From Intestinibacter bartlettii (lineage in GTDB: Bacteria; Bacillota; Clostridia; Peptostreptococcales; Peptostreptococcaceae): a DNA stretch of 64,000 nucleotides. Within the stretch, counting starts at the first letter, position 1, and each line of letters begins with the position of its first letter. The stretch is from the NCBI RefSeq assembly GCF_018917435.1, contig NZ_JAHLOQ010000019.1, positions 1 to 64,000 on the forward strand. Direction: 5' to 3'. The notes below the pieces were generated by a model that saw nothing but the letters and a program-made list of their open reading frames with translations, was not told the origin of the DNA and made no database searches. Position numbers and translations under genes: made by a program. This document shows, in pieces, positions 36,708 to 45,464 of this stretch.

Positions 36708-37625
36708 ATGATATTGCCAAAAAGATTGAAAAAAGGTGACACTATAGGTGTCGTTGCTCCTTCAGGGCATTTACGTGAGGTTAATATTGATGATGTTGAA
36801 AAATCATTGATAGAAAGAGGATATAAAGTAAAAATGTACGAAAGTTGCTACTCTGTAGATAGAGGGTATCTGTCAGGTAATGATGAACTAAGGGCAAGAG
36901 ATTTACAAGATGCATTTGAAGATGAAAATATAGATGCAGTATTTTGCATAAGAGGCGGTTATGGAGCAGCTAGGCTATTAGATTTAATTGATTTTGATAT
37001 TATTAAAAACAATCCAAAAATATTTTTGGGATTATCTGATATAACAGCTCTTCATATAGCGTTTAACCAAAAATGTGATTTAGTGACTTATCATGGTCCT
37101 GTTGGAAGAAGGTTTGTGGATATGGATGAATATACAGAACAATCAGTATTTAAAAATATATCTACAGACTGTGCTATAAATTTTGAAAATCCAAAATGCG
37201 AAGAAATAATAACTTTATACGATGGAAAATGTCAAGGCGAGATAGTTGGGGGAAATTTAAGCTTGATAAATACATCTCTAGGAACTGAATATGAAATAAA
37301 TACTAAGGATAAAATATTGTTTATAGAAGAAACTAGCGAATATGTGTACAATGTAGATAAAATGATAAATCACCTACACATGTCAGGCAAATTTGAAGAT
37401 TGTAAAGGTATTATATTTGGCGATTTTGATAATTGTAGAAAAGTTAGAGATGAAGATTGGTCAGTTGAGGAAATAGTAAATGAAATAGCACAAAGATATA
37501 AAAAACCAACTATTTACAATTTACAAAGTGGACATTGCCTGCCAGTTGGAACAATTCCAATGGGTGCTATGTGTTATTTAGACGCTACTAATAAAACAGT
37601 TAGATTTGATTATTCAAATTGCTAA
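36708..37625 (+). CDS. LD-carboxypeptidase (peptidase family S66)
   Basis: 305 residues. S66 motifs: GDTIGVVAPSG, FCIRGGYGAARLLD, GLSDITALH with nucleophile Ser, YHGPVGRRF, EGN-like GGNLSLI, IEETSEYVYNVDKM (catalytic Glu) and SGHCLPVGTIP (catalytic His). These enzymes trim the terminal D-residue from murein tetrapeptides during recycling, or cleave microcin C-like adducts (MccF branch). Cytoplasmic, no signal peptide. Starts 20 bases after a terminator. Confidence 0.93.
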   Translation: MILPKRLKKGDTIGVVAPSGHLREVNIDDVEKSLIERGYKVKMYESCYSVDRGYLSGNDELRARDLQDAFEDENIDAVFCIRGGYGAARLLDLIDFDIIKNNPKIFLGLSDITALHIAFNQKCDLVTYHGPVGRRFVDMDEYTEQSVFKNISTDCAINFENPKCEEIITLYDGKCQGEIVGGNLSLINTSLGTEYEINTKDKILFIEETSEYVYNVDKMINHLHMSGKFEDCKGIIFGDFDNCRKVRDEDWSVEEIVNEIAQRYKKPTIYNLQSGHCLPVGTIPMGAMCYLDATNKTVRFDYSNC

Positions 37626-37669
37626 AATACAAAATAATAAATAATATAGATAACAACTAAGGAGGAAAT

Positions 37670-38383
37670 ATGGAAAAAATCACAACAGTATTATTCGATT
37701 TAGATGGAACGCTAATTCCCTTCGATCAAAAGGAATTTATAGAGTCTTATTTAAACCTTATATCTAAAAAATTTGTTCCAATGGGATATGATAAAGATAC
37801 ACTTATAAAAGCATTATGGGATGGAACAGGAAATATGGTCAAAAATGATGGCAAGGTAATGAATAGAGATGTCTTTAAATCTACTTTTACAGAATTGATG
37901 GAAAAGGAATATGACGAAATGGAAGGGGATTTCATGGACTTCTATGAAAAAGAATTTGATGATGTAAAAGAAACACTACAAGAAGAAGTAGACAGAGCAG
38001 AATTTATTAAAACTCTAAGAGATAAAGGGTTAAAAGTAGTTTTAGCGACAAATCCAATATTCCCAAAAGTAGCAGTACAAACAAGGCTAAATTGGATAGG
38101 TCTTAGTGTAGATGATTTTGACTATATTACAACTTTTGAAAATAGTCACTATTGCAAACCAAACTTAGAATATTATAAAGAAATTTTTGAAAACATAGGT
38201 TCAAAACCTGAAGAATCTATAATGGTTGGAAATAATGCATTAGAAGATATGATAGTTTCTGAATTAGGAGTTAGAACTTTCTTGATTACTGATAATCTTG
38301 AAAATCCTCAAAAAATAGATATAAATAAATTTGAAAATGGTAACTTTGATGTTATAGCAGAAAAAGTTCTAAATATATTATAA
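37670..38383 (+). CDS. HAD-family hydrolase
   Basis: 237 residues. Motif I LFDLDGTLIPFD, long helical cap (about residues 18-105), motif II KVVLATNPIFP, Lys in HYCKPNLEYY, and motif IV VGNNALEDMIV. HAD-IA phosphatase of unknown substrate. It lies 44 bases after the LD-carboxypeptidase, behind AAGGAGG, and may be co-transcribed with it. Confidence 0.9.
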   Translation: MEKITTVLFDLDGTLIPFDQKEFIESYLNLISKKFVPMGYDKDTLIKALWDGTGNMVKNDGKVMNRDVFKSTFTELMEKEYDEMEGDFMDFYEKEFDDVKETLQEEVDRAEFIKTLRDKGLKVVLATNPIFPKVAVQTRLNWIGLSVDDFDYITTFENSHYCKPNLEYYKEIFENIGSKPEESIMVGNNALEDMIVSELGVRTFLITDNLENPQKIDINKFENGNFDVIAEKVLNIL

Positions 38384-38415
38384 TTTCCACTATAAAAAAT
38401 ATTATACAAAAAATA

Positions 38416-38444
38416 TTGACAAAAAATAAAACACTATATATAAT
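38416..38444 (+). promoter_or_regulatory. SigA promoter of the T-box leader
   Basis: TTGACA (38416-38421), 17-base spacer, TATAAT (38439-38444): full consensus. Confidence 0.75.
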
Positions 38445-38454
38445 AATAAATCAT

Positions 38455-38706
38455 AAAGTTAAACAAAATTTAAAAAATAAATTCAACGAAAAAGAGAGTA
38501 ACATAAATTAATTTTATAGAGAGTCTGGGATGGTGGAAGCTAGACATTGAGATTTTTGTGAAAAGAGCTTTGGAGAAGACTGCAGGAAATTAGTATGGCA
38601 GTCGGTGTTCTCGCCTTAAGAGATAGAGTGGGTAAGTTTTTTCTTACCAATAAGAGTGGTAACGCGGTAATTTCGCCTCTTGGATTTTTTCCAAGGGGCT
38701 TTTTTG
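38455..38706 (+). promoter_or_regulatory. T-box riboswitch, specifier reads AAG (lysine)
   Basis: Stem I distal element GGGATGGTGGAAGC at 38527-38540; the specifier strand reads GTGAA-AAG-AGCTTTGGAG, which aligns with known leaders as GAA-codon-A, placing codon AAG at 38563-38565. Stem III GGTAAG/CTTACC, T-box core AGAGTGGTAACGCGG (38653-38667), and terminator GCCTCTTGG/CCAAGGGGC with T run to 38706 follow. Uncharged cognate tRNA would pair with specifier and T-box, block the terminator and allow transcription of the transporter/peptidase operon. The lysine call is by alignment of the specifier loop and is less certain than the T-box itself. Confidence 0.85.
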
Positions 38707-38717
38707 ATTATTAAAGC

Positions 38718-38805
38718 GTCTACCTTATTGTGAGCAAAAGTTTACCAATAAGAGTGGTACCGCGATAATTCGCCTCTTAGTATTTTATACTAGGAGGCTT
38801 TTTTT
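38718..38805 (+). promoter_or_regulatory. Second, stem-I-less T-box half with terminator
   Basis: A second stem III (CTTATTG/CAATAAG), T-box core AGAGTGGTACCGCG (38751-38764) and terminator GCCTCTTAGTAT/ATACTAGGAGGC with T run, placed directly after the first terminator. No stem I or specifier precedes it. The shared stretch TTACCAATAAGAGTGGTA shows duplication of the 3' half of the T-box. Confidence 0.75.
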
Positions 38806-38967
38806 ATAGCACAAAGGAAATTATATTCATTTAATAAAATTATGGAAAAATATAATTTTTACAAAGTGCTTATAGAAAATCAACGTTAAAAACTTTTAAA
38901 GTGAAGATTTTCTTTTAAATCAAAATAATTACAAAAAATTGAAAAATCAGAAAAAAGGAGAAGGAAG

Positions 38968-40392
38968 ATGGAAGCATTACAACCAAAAGAAAAAGAAATT
39001 AAACAGAAAAAGAAATTTTCAATGCCAAATACATTAGTAATTATGGCAGTAGTTATTGCATTAGTAGCAGTTGCAACATATTTAATACCAGGGGGAGCAT
39101 ACGATAGAGTTCTTAATGATCAAGGTAGAGAAGTTGTTGTAAGTGGAACTTATAAAGCAATAGCAAGTCAACCACAAAGTTTATTTGATGTATTACAATC
39201 ACCAATTGAAGGTATAGTTCAAGGTGGAGAAATTATAGCATTCTTATTTATAGTTGGTGGAGCATTTAGTATAGTTTCAAGAACTAAAGCTATCGACTTA
39301 GGTATATTAAAAATAGTAAACGTATTTAAAGGAAAAGAAATTTTAGTTTTACCAATATTAATGTTTATGTTCTCAGTTGGGGGAGCAACATTTGGTATGA
39401 GTGAAGAAGCAATAGCATTCGTAGCAGTTTTAATGCCACTTGTATTAGCATTAGGATACGACAGTATAGTTGCTGTAGCAATTACTTACTTAGCTTGTAA
39501 CCTTGGATTCTCAGCAGCAATGTTAAATCCATTTACAGTAGGTATAGCACAATCAATAGCAGGAATACAATTATATTCAGGAGTTGAATTCCGTACATTA
39601 GTTTGGTTTGTAACAACTCTTGTAGGATGTGGATTTGTTATGTTCTATGCTATGAAAGTTAAGAAAAATCCAGAACTTAGCCCAATGTTTGAACATGATC
39701 AAGTTAAACGTGAAAAATTAAAAAGTACAGAATCAGAAAAGACTGAATTTACTTTAGGACATAAAATAATAATAGCTTCATTATTTGGGGCAATAGCATT
39801 AGTAGTATATGGAGTTTTAAAATTAGAATTCTGGATACCACAAATAGCTGCAATTTTCCTAGGATTAGGACTTATAAGTGGTATAGTTGGTAAATTAACA
39901 CCAAATGAAATGGCAGAAGCATTCGCGGATGGAGCAAAAGATATGATAGGAGCAGCTATTATGATAGGTCTTGCAAAATCAGTAATGATAATAGCTCAAA
40001 ATGCAAACATAATAGATACAATATTATTTAACTTAGCTAATGTTGTTGGTCAATTACCATCATTAATAGCATCTTATATAATGTTCGTAATCCAAATATT
40101 TATAAACTTCTTTGTAAGTTCAGGTTCAGGACAAGCTGCACTTACTATGCCAATACTTGCACCACTTGGTGACTTAGTTGGAATATCTCGTCAATTAAGT
40201 GTTTTAATATATCAATTAGGTGATGGATTATCAAATTCAATGTTCCCAACATCAGGTGTATTAATAGCTTGCTTAGGTATGGCAGGAGTTCCTTATGGAA
40301 AATGGTTAAAATGGGTATTACCATTACAAGCAATATTATTTATGACAGCAGCAATATTTATAACAATAGCATCTTTAATCGGATGGGCTTAA
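38968..40392 (+). CDS. YfcC-family membrane transporter
   Basis: 474 residues with about 12 membrane helices. The N-terminal segment (NTLVIMAVVIALVAVATYLIPGGAY) and paired repeats GGAFSIVSRT, GGATFGMSEEAIAF, SSGSGQAALTMPILAPLGDLVG and LGDGLSNSMFPTSGVL match the YfcC/ArcD-like family. The fold is of the ion-transporter type, and members are linked to basic amino acids or peptides. The T-box leader with a lysine-like specifier supports uptake of lysine or a lysine-containing compound. Co-transcribed with an M20 peptidase 21 bases downstream. Confidence 0.88.
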   Translation: MEALQPKEKEIKQKKKFSMPNTLVIMAVVIALVAVATYLIPGGAYDRVLNDQGREVVVSGTYKAIASQPQSLFDVLQSPIEGIVQGGEIIAFLFIVGGAFSIVSRTKAIDLGILKIVNVFKGKEILVLPILMFMFSVGGATFGMSEEAIAFVAVLMPLVLALGYDSIVAVAITYLACNLGFSAAMLNPFTVGIAQSIAGIQLYSGVEFRTLVWFVTTLVGCGFVMFYAMKVKKNPELSPMFEHDQVKREKLKSTESEKTEFTLGHKIIIASLFGAIALVVYGVLKLEFWIPQIAAIFLGLGLISGIVGKLTPNEMAEAFADGAKDMIGAAIMIGLAKSVMIIAQNANIIDTILFNLANVVGQLPSLIASYIMFVIQIFINFFVSSGSGQAALTMPILAPLGDLVGISRQLSVLIYQLGDGLSNSMFPTSGVLIACLGMAGVPYGKWLKWVLPLQAILFMTAAIFITIASLIGWA

Positions 40393-40413
40393 TATATATT
40401 TTGGGAGATTAAT

Positions 40414-41544
40414 ATGAAAAATATTTTATTACAAGAAGGAAAAAAACTACACACTCAAATGTGTGAGATAAATGATTTTATATATGAAAATCCTGAATTA
40501 GGGAATGAAGAATATAAATCATCTGCAAAATTAATAGAGTTCTTAGAAGAACATAACTTTACTGTTGAAAAAGGTCTTTTAGGAATAGAAACATCATTTA
40601 GAGCGACATATGATAGTAAAAAGCCAGGTGCAACTATCGGTTACTTATGCGAATATGATGCTCTTCCTGAAATAGGACATGGTTGTGGACATAACATGAT
40701 AGGTGTTATGTCGGCAGCTGCTGGTATAGCTTTAAGTAAAGTTATAGATGAAGTTGGAGGGAAAATCATAGTATATGGTACTCCAGCAGAAGAAACAAAT
40801 GGAGCAAAAGTTGTATTTGCTGAAGAAGGAATATTCGACGAACTTGATGTTGCAATGCTTGTTCACCCAAGTGATAAAAATATGAAAAGTGGAACAACTC
40901 AAGCACTTTATCCATTAGAGTTTAGATATAAAGGCAAAACTGCACATGCTGCAAGTTGTCCACAAGATGGAATAAATGCACTTAACAGTGTAATCCAACT
41001 ATTTAATGGAATAGATGCACTTCGTCAACATGTAACTCCAGATGTTAGAATGCACGGAATAATAGTAAAAGGTGGAGTTGCAGCAAATGTAGTTCCAGAC
41101 GAAGCAGTTGCTCAATTCTACTTCAGAGCAGCAACTAAAGAAACTCTAGATGATATACTAGTTAAAGTAAAAAATATAGCACAAGCAGCAGCTCTTATGA
41201 CAGGGGCTACGTTAGAAATGGAAAGATATGAGTTCCCTAATGACAATTTAGTGACTAATGAAAATCTATCTGATGCATTTACTGCAAATTTAATGGAACT
41301 TGGAATAACAGACATAATGCCACCAAAGGCATCTGGCTCAAGTGATATAGGAAATGTAAGTCATAAAGTACCTACAATTCATCCATATATACAAGTTTCA
41401 GCTTGTCCAGCACCAGGACACACAGTAGAACTTGCAGATGCAACAATTTCTGACTTAGGTCATGAGAGACTTCTTACAGGGGCAATGGCATTAGCCTATA
41501 CAGGGTATGATGTATTACAAGGGAAAGTTGATTTAACAAAATAA
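40414..41544 (+). CDS. M20-family (AbgB-like) aminoacyl/acyl hydrolase
   Basis: 376 residues. Metal site EIGHGCGHNMIGVMS, PAEETNGAKVVFAEEG, lid domain with KTAHAASCPQDGINALN, and C-terminal GSSDIGNVSHKVPTIHPYI, as in AbgB-type amidohydrolases (the GHGCGHN variant). It would hydrolyse an amide-linked small substrate. Placed right after the YfcC transporter and behind the T-box, it probably releases an amino acid, perhaps lysine, from an imported conjugate. Ribosome site GGGAG. Confidence 0.9.
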   Translation: MKNILLQEGKKLHTQMCEINDFIYENPELGNEEYKSSAKLIEFLEEHNFTVEKGLLGIETSFRATYDSKKPGATIGYLCEYDALPEIGHGCGHNMIGVMSAAAGIALSKVIDEVGGKIIVYGTPAEETNGAKVVFAEEGIFDELDVAMLVHPSDKNMKSGTTQALYPLEFRYKGKTAHAASCPQDGINALNSVIQLFNGIDALRQHVTPDVRMHGIIVKGGVAANVVPDEAVAQFYFRAATKETLDDILVKVKNIAQAAALMTGATLEMERYEFPNDNLVTNENLSDAFTANLMELGITDIMPPKASGSSDIGNVSHKVPTIHPYIQVSACPAPGHTVELADATISDLGHERLLTGAMALAYTGYDVLQGKVDLTK

Positions 41545-41575
41545 ATTTTTAAATATAGATTTGATAATAAATAAA

Positions 41576-41604
41576 AACCGTAGCTTATTGGCCGCGGTTT
41601 TTTT
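41576..41604 (+). terminator. Terminator after the M20 gene
   Basis: AACCGTAGC ... GCCGCGGTT imperfect stem with following T run. Confidence 0.6.
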
Positions 41605-41759
41605 AGTGTAAGGAAATTACATATAGGAATAAAAAATTTAATTATTTCCAGTATAAAATTTATATATTTTACAACTTTGAAACAAGTTATTAGCAGAAAT
41701 TATACCCCTATATATTATTATAATCTCATCAAATTAATAGACAACAAGGAGAGATTGAG

Positions 41760-42632
41760 ATGGGAAGATTAAATTTAAAAAAAATAGCAATAACTTTAGG
41801 GGTAAGTGGAATTATATTATTTGGGGCAAGCATACCTGTTGCCAAAATAATAGACAGACATAATACAAAAAATAATCAAATAAGTATTGATGCAAATGCT
41901 GAGGAAAAAAAAGATGATGTAAAAACTTTTGTGGGAGTTAATGAAAAAGGTAAAAAATACACTTATGATGCTAAAAAGGTAGCAGAAAAATTATCTAAAT
42001 ATGATTATTCAAATGAAGGTAAAAAAGTAGTGTTTTTAACTTTTGATGATGGAACATCAAAAACTAATACACCAGAAGTATTAAGAATATTAGATGAAAA
42101 CAATATAAAAGCAACTTTCTTTTTAACAGGATCTAACATAGAAAATGGTGGAGAAGTTGCTAAGGATTTAGTAAGACAAGAGTTTAACAGTGGACATGCA
42201 ATAGCAAATCACTCATATAGTCATGATTGTAAAAAATTATATCCAGGACGTTACTTAGATTTTGAAGCTTTCAAAGAAGACTTTGAAAAAAATGATAAAT
42301 TACTAAAATCAATATTAGGCGATAACTTCTCTACAAATGTAATTAGATGTCCAGGTGGATATATGTCATGGAAGAACATGAATGAGTTAGATGGATATTT
42401 AAAAGAAAACAACATAGCATCTATAGATTGGAATGCATTAAGTGGTGATGCAGAAGGACCTAAGAAAGATGCACAACAATTAGCTGATTATGCAATAAAA
42501 ACTGCTCAAGGAAAAGAAATGGTAGTGTTATTAATGCACGACACATATGGAAAAGAAGAAACAGTTAAATCATTACCTACTATAATAAAATATTTTAAAG
42601 ATAACGGATATGAATTTAAAACTTTAGCATAA
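41760..42632 (+). CDS. Membrane-anchored polysaccharide deacetylase
   Basis: 290 residues. N-terminal membrane anchor at about 8-28, then a linker, then a NodB-homology domain (about 90-285). Motif 1 TFDDGTSK (catalytic base and metal Asp), motif 2 HSYSHDC (metal His pair), motif 3 RCPGGYMSW, motif 4 IDWNALSGDA and motif 5 VLLMHDTYG are complete. It probably removes acetyl groups from peptidoglycan N-acetylglucosamine outside the membrane, giving lysozyme resistance. It leads an operon with a sensor kinase, a small exported protein and a response regulator. ATG behind AAGGAG. Confidence 0.93.
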   Translation: MGRLNLKKIAITLGVSGIILFGASIPVAKIIDRHNTKNNQISIDANAEEKKDDVKTFVGVNEKGKKYTYDAKKVAEKLSKYDYSNEGKKVVFLTFDDGTSKTNTPEVLRILDENNIKATFFLTGSNIENGGEVAKDLVRQEFNSGHAIANHSYSHDCKKLYPGRYLDFEAFKEDFEKNDKLLKSILGDNFSTNVIRCPGGYMSWKNMNELDGYLKENNIASIDWNALSGDAEGPKKDAQQLADYAIKTAQGKEMVVLLMHDTYGKEETVKSLPTIIKYFKDNGYEFKTLA

Positions 42633-42670
42633 TAAATAATAATTAAAATTGAAGAATAACTGGTGATAAG

Positions 42671-44110
42671 ATGAAGTTTTGGAAAAAGATATTTTTATAT
42701 TCATTAATATTATTCCTCCTATTATTCAACGGAGGAGGAATAATATTAATAGAAAAAATTCATGGTGAAAATTTAAATACAGCAATAAAATCTTTAATGT
42801 ATAAATATTTAAATGTGCAATCAGTTATGTACTTGAATTCAGATTATTTAACAAATATAGATGTAGACAGTGAATCTAATATGAAAAACTGGATGGATAT
42901 TATTATAAATGGCTATTCAATAAACAATGTGGAACAATACAATACAGAATTATACTCTATGGAAAATAAAGAAATAACATCTGATTTAAAGCAGAAAATA
43001 CTAGGCAAAAGACAAGAAATTTTACAAGCTCAAACAGGTAAAAAAGTCTTTATTATTAGGAGTATAAATAATAAAAAGTATGCTTTTGTTAGCTCAATTG
43101 TTAATTTAGAAAATAGAGATTTTAAATTAATCATCTCTAGAGATATACAATATGTTTATACTGAAAGAATAAATAATTATAAATTATTTATTCTAATTGA
43201 TTTTATAATACTTATTATCCTATCTATAGGAATGTATATAATTTCAAAAAAATTAACTAATCCAATAGTTAATTTAAGTAATATATCTAAAGATATAGCC
43301 AAAGGTGAGTATGATATAAGAGTTGTAGAAAGTAAAAAAAATGACGAGATAGGAGTATTAGAACATAATTTTAATCTTATGATAGACGTTATTGAAAATA
43401 ATATAGAGGAATTAAAAACTTTGAATGAATCAAAACAAAGATTTATAGATAGTTTAAATCATGAAATAAAAACACCAATTACATCAATAATAGGTTATTC
43501 AGAACTTTTATTAAAAGGAAATGTAAGCGAAGAGATAAAAATAAAAGCTTATAAATATATTAATTCTGAGGCAAAAAGACTGGAAACCTTAAACTCTACC
43601 TTATTAAAATTGACTTTAATAAGGGAAGAAAAGAAAACTTTAAAAAAAGTTAATCTTATAGAAATGATAAATGGTGTTGAAAATATACTGAAATATAAAT
43701 TATTAAAAAAAGATATAAATTTAAATATAAAAATAGAAGATGTAAATATCTTAGCAGACAAAGAATTATTAGAGGTTTTACTCACAAATCTTATAGATAA
43801 TAGTATAAAAGCGTCTAGTGAAAACTCTATAATAGAGATAGATGGATACTATAATAATGAAAAATATATATTAAAAATTAAAGATTATGGTATAGGCATA
43901 CCAAAGGAAGATTTGGACAAAATATTAGAACCATTTTATATGGTAGATAAGGCTAGAACTAGAAAAAATAATGGAATAGGATTAGGTCTTTCTATATGTA
44001 GTGAAATTTGTAAGATACATAATATATCATTAGATATAGAAAGTGAATTAAATATGGGGACAATAGTTATTTTAGGTTTTGATAAGGAGAATTTTTATAA
44101 TGAAATCTAA
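42671..44110 (+). CDS. HAMP-domain sensor histidine kinase
   Basis: 479 residues. Two membrane helices (about 7-27 and 170-192) bracket an external sensor of about 140 residues, then HAMP (KKLTNPIVNLSNISKDIAKGEY), HisKA with the phospho-His in SLNHEIKTPITSIIGYSELL, and HATPase motifs NLIDNSIKAS, DYGIGIPKEDL and GIGLGLSICSEI. It is the sensor of an envelope-stress two-component pair whose regulator is encoded at 44750. It starts 38 bases after the deacetylase gene and its 3' end overlaps the next gene. Confidence 0.93.
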   Translation: MKFWKKIFLYSLILFLLLFNGGGIILIEKIHGENLNTAIKSLMYKYLNVQSVMYLNSDYLTNIDVDSESNMKNWMDIIINGYSINNVEQYNTELYSMENKEITSDLKQKILGKRQEILQAQTGKKVFIIRSINNKKYAFVSSIVNLENRDFKLIISRDIQYVYTERINNYKLFILIDFIILIILSIGMYIISKKLTNPIVNLSNISKDIAKGEYDIRVVESKKNDEIGVLEHNFNLMIDVIENNIEELKTLNESKQRFIDSLNHEIKTPITSIIGYSELLLKGNVSEEIKIKAYKYINSEAKRLETLNSTLLKLTLIREEKKTLKKVNLIEMINGVENILKYKLLKKDINLNIKIEDVNILADKELLEVLLTNLIDNSIKASSENSIIEIDGYYNNEKYILKIKDYGIGIPKEDLDKILEPFYMVDKARTRKNNGIGLGLSICSEICKIHNISLDIESELNMGTIVILGFDKENFYNEI

Positions 44111-44750
44111 AGTAACGATAGTAGCATTAGCATTATTGTCTATTATTTTATTATCCATATTTAATGTGAAATATCCATATTCTTATAAGGAAAATGTACT
44201 ATATAGCCAAAATGATGTAAAAGGATATCATGAAAAGGAAGCTGAAAGTGATAACTTAGTAAATAGAAATGAAGCTATAAAAATAGCTAAATACTATATA
44301 GAAGATGTATTGGGAAATGATTTAGATGCTCCCGATATTAAAATGTATGTAAATTTATATAAAAATGATAGTAGTGCTGAATCATATTATTGGAATATAA
44401 GTTGGTCTAGTTCTACTATATCATGTGGAGTTGAAATAAAAACTATCAATGGTCAAATAAATAATATCTATGTAAATAAAGACTTCAATCAATATACTAA
44501 TAATGGAACAAAATATCACAAGTTAACTAAAAATGAAGTTTTAGATATTGTAGATGAGTTTATAGTAGCATTAGGAATTGATTTAGATTCATATGATTTA
44601 ACTATGTATGATATGAATGAAAATAAACAAGATAAGTTTTGTACATTTACTAATAAAAAGAATAAAGATGATAAATTCTTAATATCTATTTCTAAAAGAG
44701 GGAGATTTATCACTAGATATAGCACGAATCCATTAAAGGAGAATTTGTAA
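44100..44750 (+). CDS. Exported protein of unknown function in two-component operon
   Basis: 216 residues from ATG 44100, behind AAGGAG; the frame is open a little further upstream inside the kinase gene. One N-terminal hydrophobic segment (VTIVALALLSIILLSIF) suggests a signal anchor. The rest has two similar blocks around NRNEAIKIAKYYIEDVLG and TKNEVLDIVDEFIVALG, resembling repeats of a PepSY/YcdB-like fold, which I cannot prove. It is translated between kinase and regulator (overlaps of 11 and 1 bases), so it is likely a regulatory partner of that system. Confidence 0.7.
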   Translation: MKSKVTIVALALLSIILLSIFNVKYPYSYKENVLYSQNDVKGYHEKEAESDNLVNRNEAIKIAKYYIEDVLGNDLDAPDIKMYVNLYKNDSSAESYYWNISWSSSTISCGVEIKTINGQINNIYVNKDFNQYTNNGTKYHKLTKNEVLDIVDEFIVALGIDLDSYDLTMYDMNENKQDKFCTFTNKKNKDDKFLISISKRGRFITRYSTNPLKENL

Positions 44751-45400
44751 TGAAAATATTAGTAGTAGAAGATGAAGCATCTATTAGAGATTTAATATCT
44801 ATAAATTTACAACTAGTAGGTTATGAAGTGTTTACAGCAGAAGATGGGCTTAAAGCAGAAGAATTTTTAGAAAATCAAAAAGTAGATTTAATTTTGCTTG
44901 ATGTAATGATACCTGGTATAGATGGATTTTCTTTGATTGAAAAAATAAAAAAACACAATACACCTATTATATTTGTGACAGCAAAAGAATCTGTCTTAGA
45001 CAGAGTAAAAGGTTTGAGACTTGGTGCTGATGATTATATAATAAAGCCTTTTGAAACAATAGAGCTATTAGCTAGAATTGAAGTTGTATTAAGAAGATAT
45101 AATAAAAACAATAAGTACATTAGATTTAAAGATATAGAAGTTGATACAGAACAAAGAACAGTTAAATTAAATGGAAAAGAAGTATATCTAACAGTAAAAG
45201 AATATGAATTGCTGATGTTATTATTACAAAATAAAAATATGGCTTTATCTAGAGATCAGATACTAGACAGGGTATGGGGATTTGAATATGGAGGAGAAAC
45301 TAGAACGGTGGATATTCATATTCAACGTATCAGGGAAAAATTAAATTTAAAAAATAATATAAAGACTGTATTTAAAGTTGGTTATAGATTGGAAGAGTAA
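44750..45400 (+). CDS. OmpR-family response regulator
   Basis: 216 residues. The receiver has the acidic pair VVEDEAS, phospho-Asp in LILLDVMIPG, Thr in IIFVTAKES and Lys in DYIIKPFE. The C-terminal winged helix (about 122-216) has LTVKEYELLMLLLQN and GGETRTVDIHIQRIREKL. Its ATG overlaps the preceding stop (TAATG). It probably receives phosphate from the 42671-44110 kinase and controls the deacetylase operon. Confidence 0.95.
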   Translation: MKILVVEDEASIRDLISINLQLVGYEVFTAEDGLKAEEFLENQKVDLILLDVMIPGIDGFSLIEKIKKHNTPIIFVTAKESVLDRVKGLRLGADDYIIKPFETIELLARIEVVLRRYNKNNKYIRFKDIEVDTEQRTVKLNGKEVYLTVKEYELLMLLLQNKNMALSRDQILDRVWGFEYGGETRTVDIHIQRIREKLNLKNNIKTVFKVGYRLEE

Positions 45401-45402
45401 AA

Positions 45403-45450
45403 GATACACCTTTGTGGCAAGTAAAAAATAAACGCCATAAAGGTGTATTT
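45403..45450. terminator. Bidirectional terminator
   Basis: GATACACCTTTGTGGC ... GCCATAAAGGTGTATT stem, between the converging regulator and island gene. Confidence 0.75.
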
Positions 45451-45464
45451 AATTATTCTTATAA

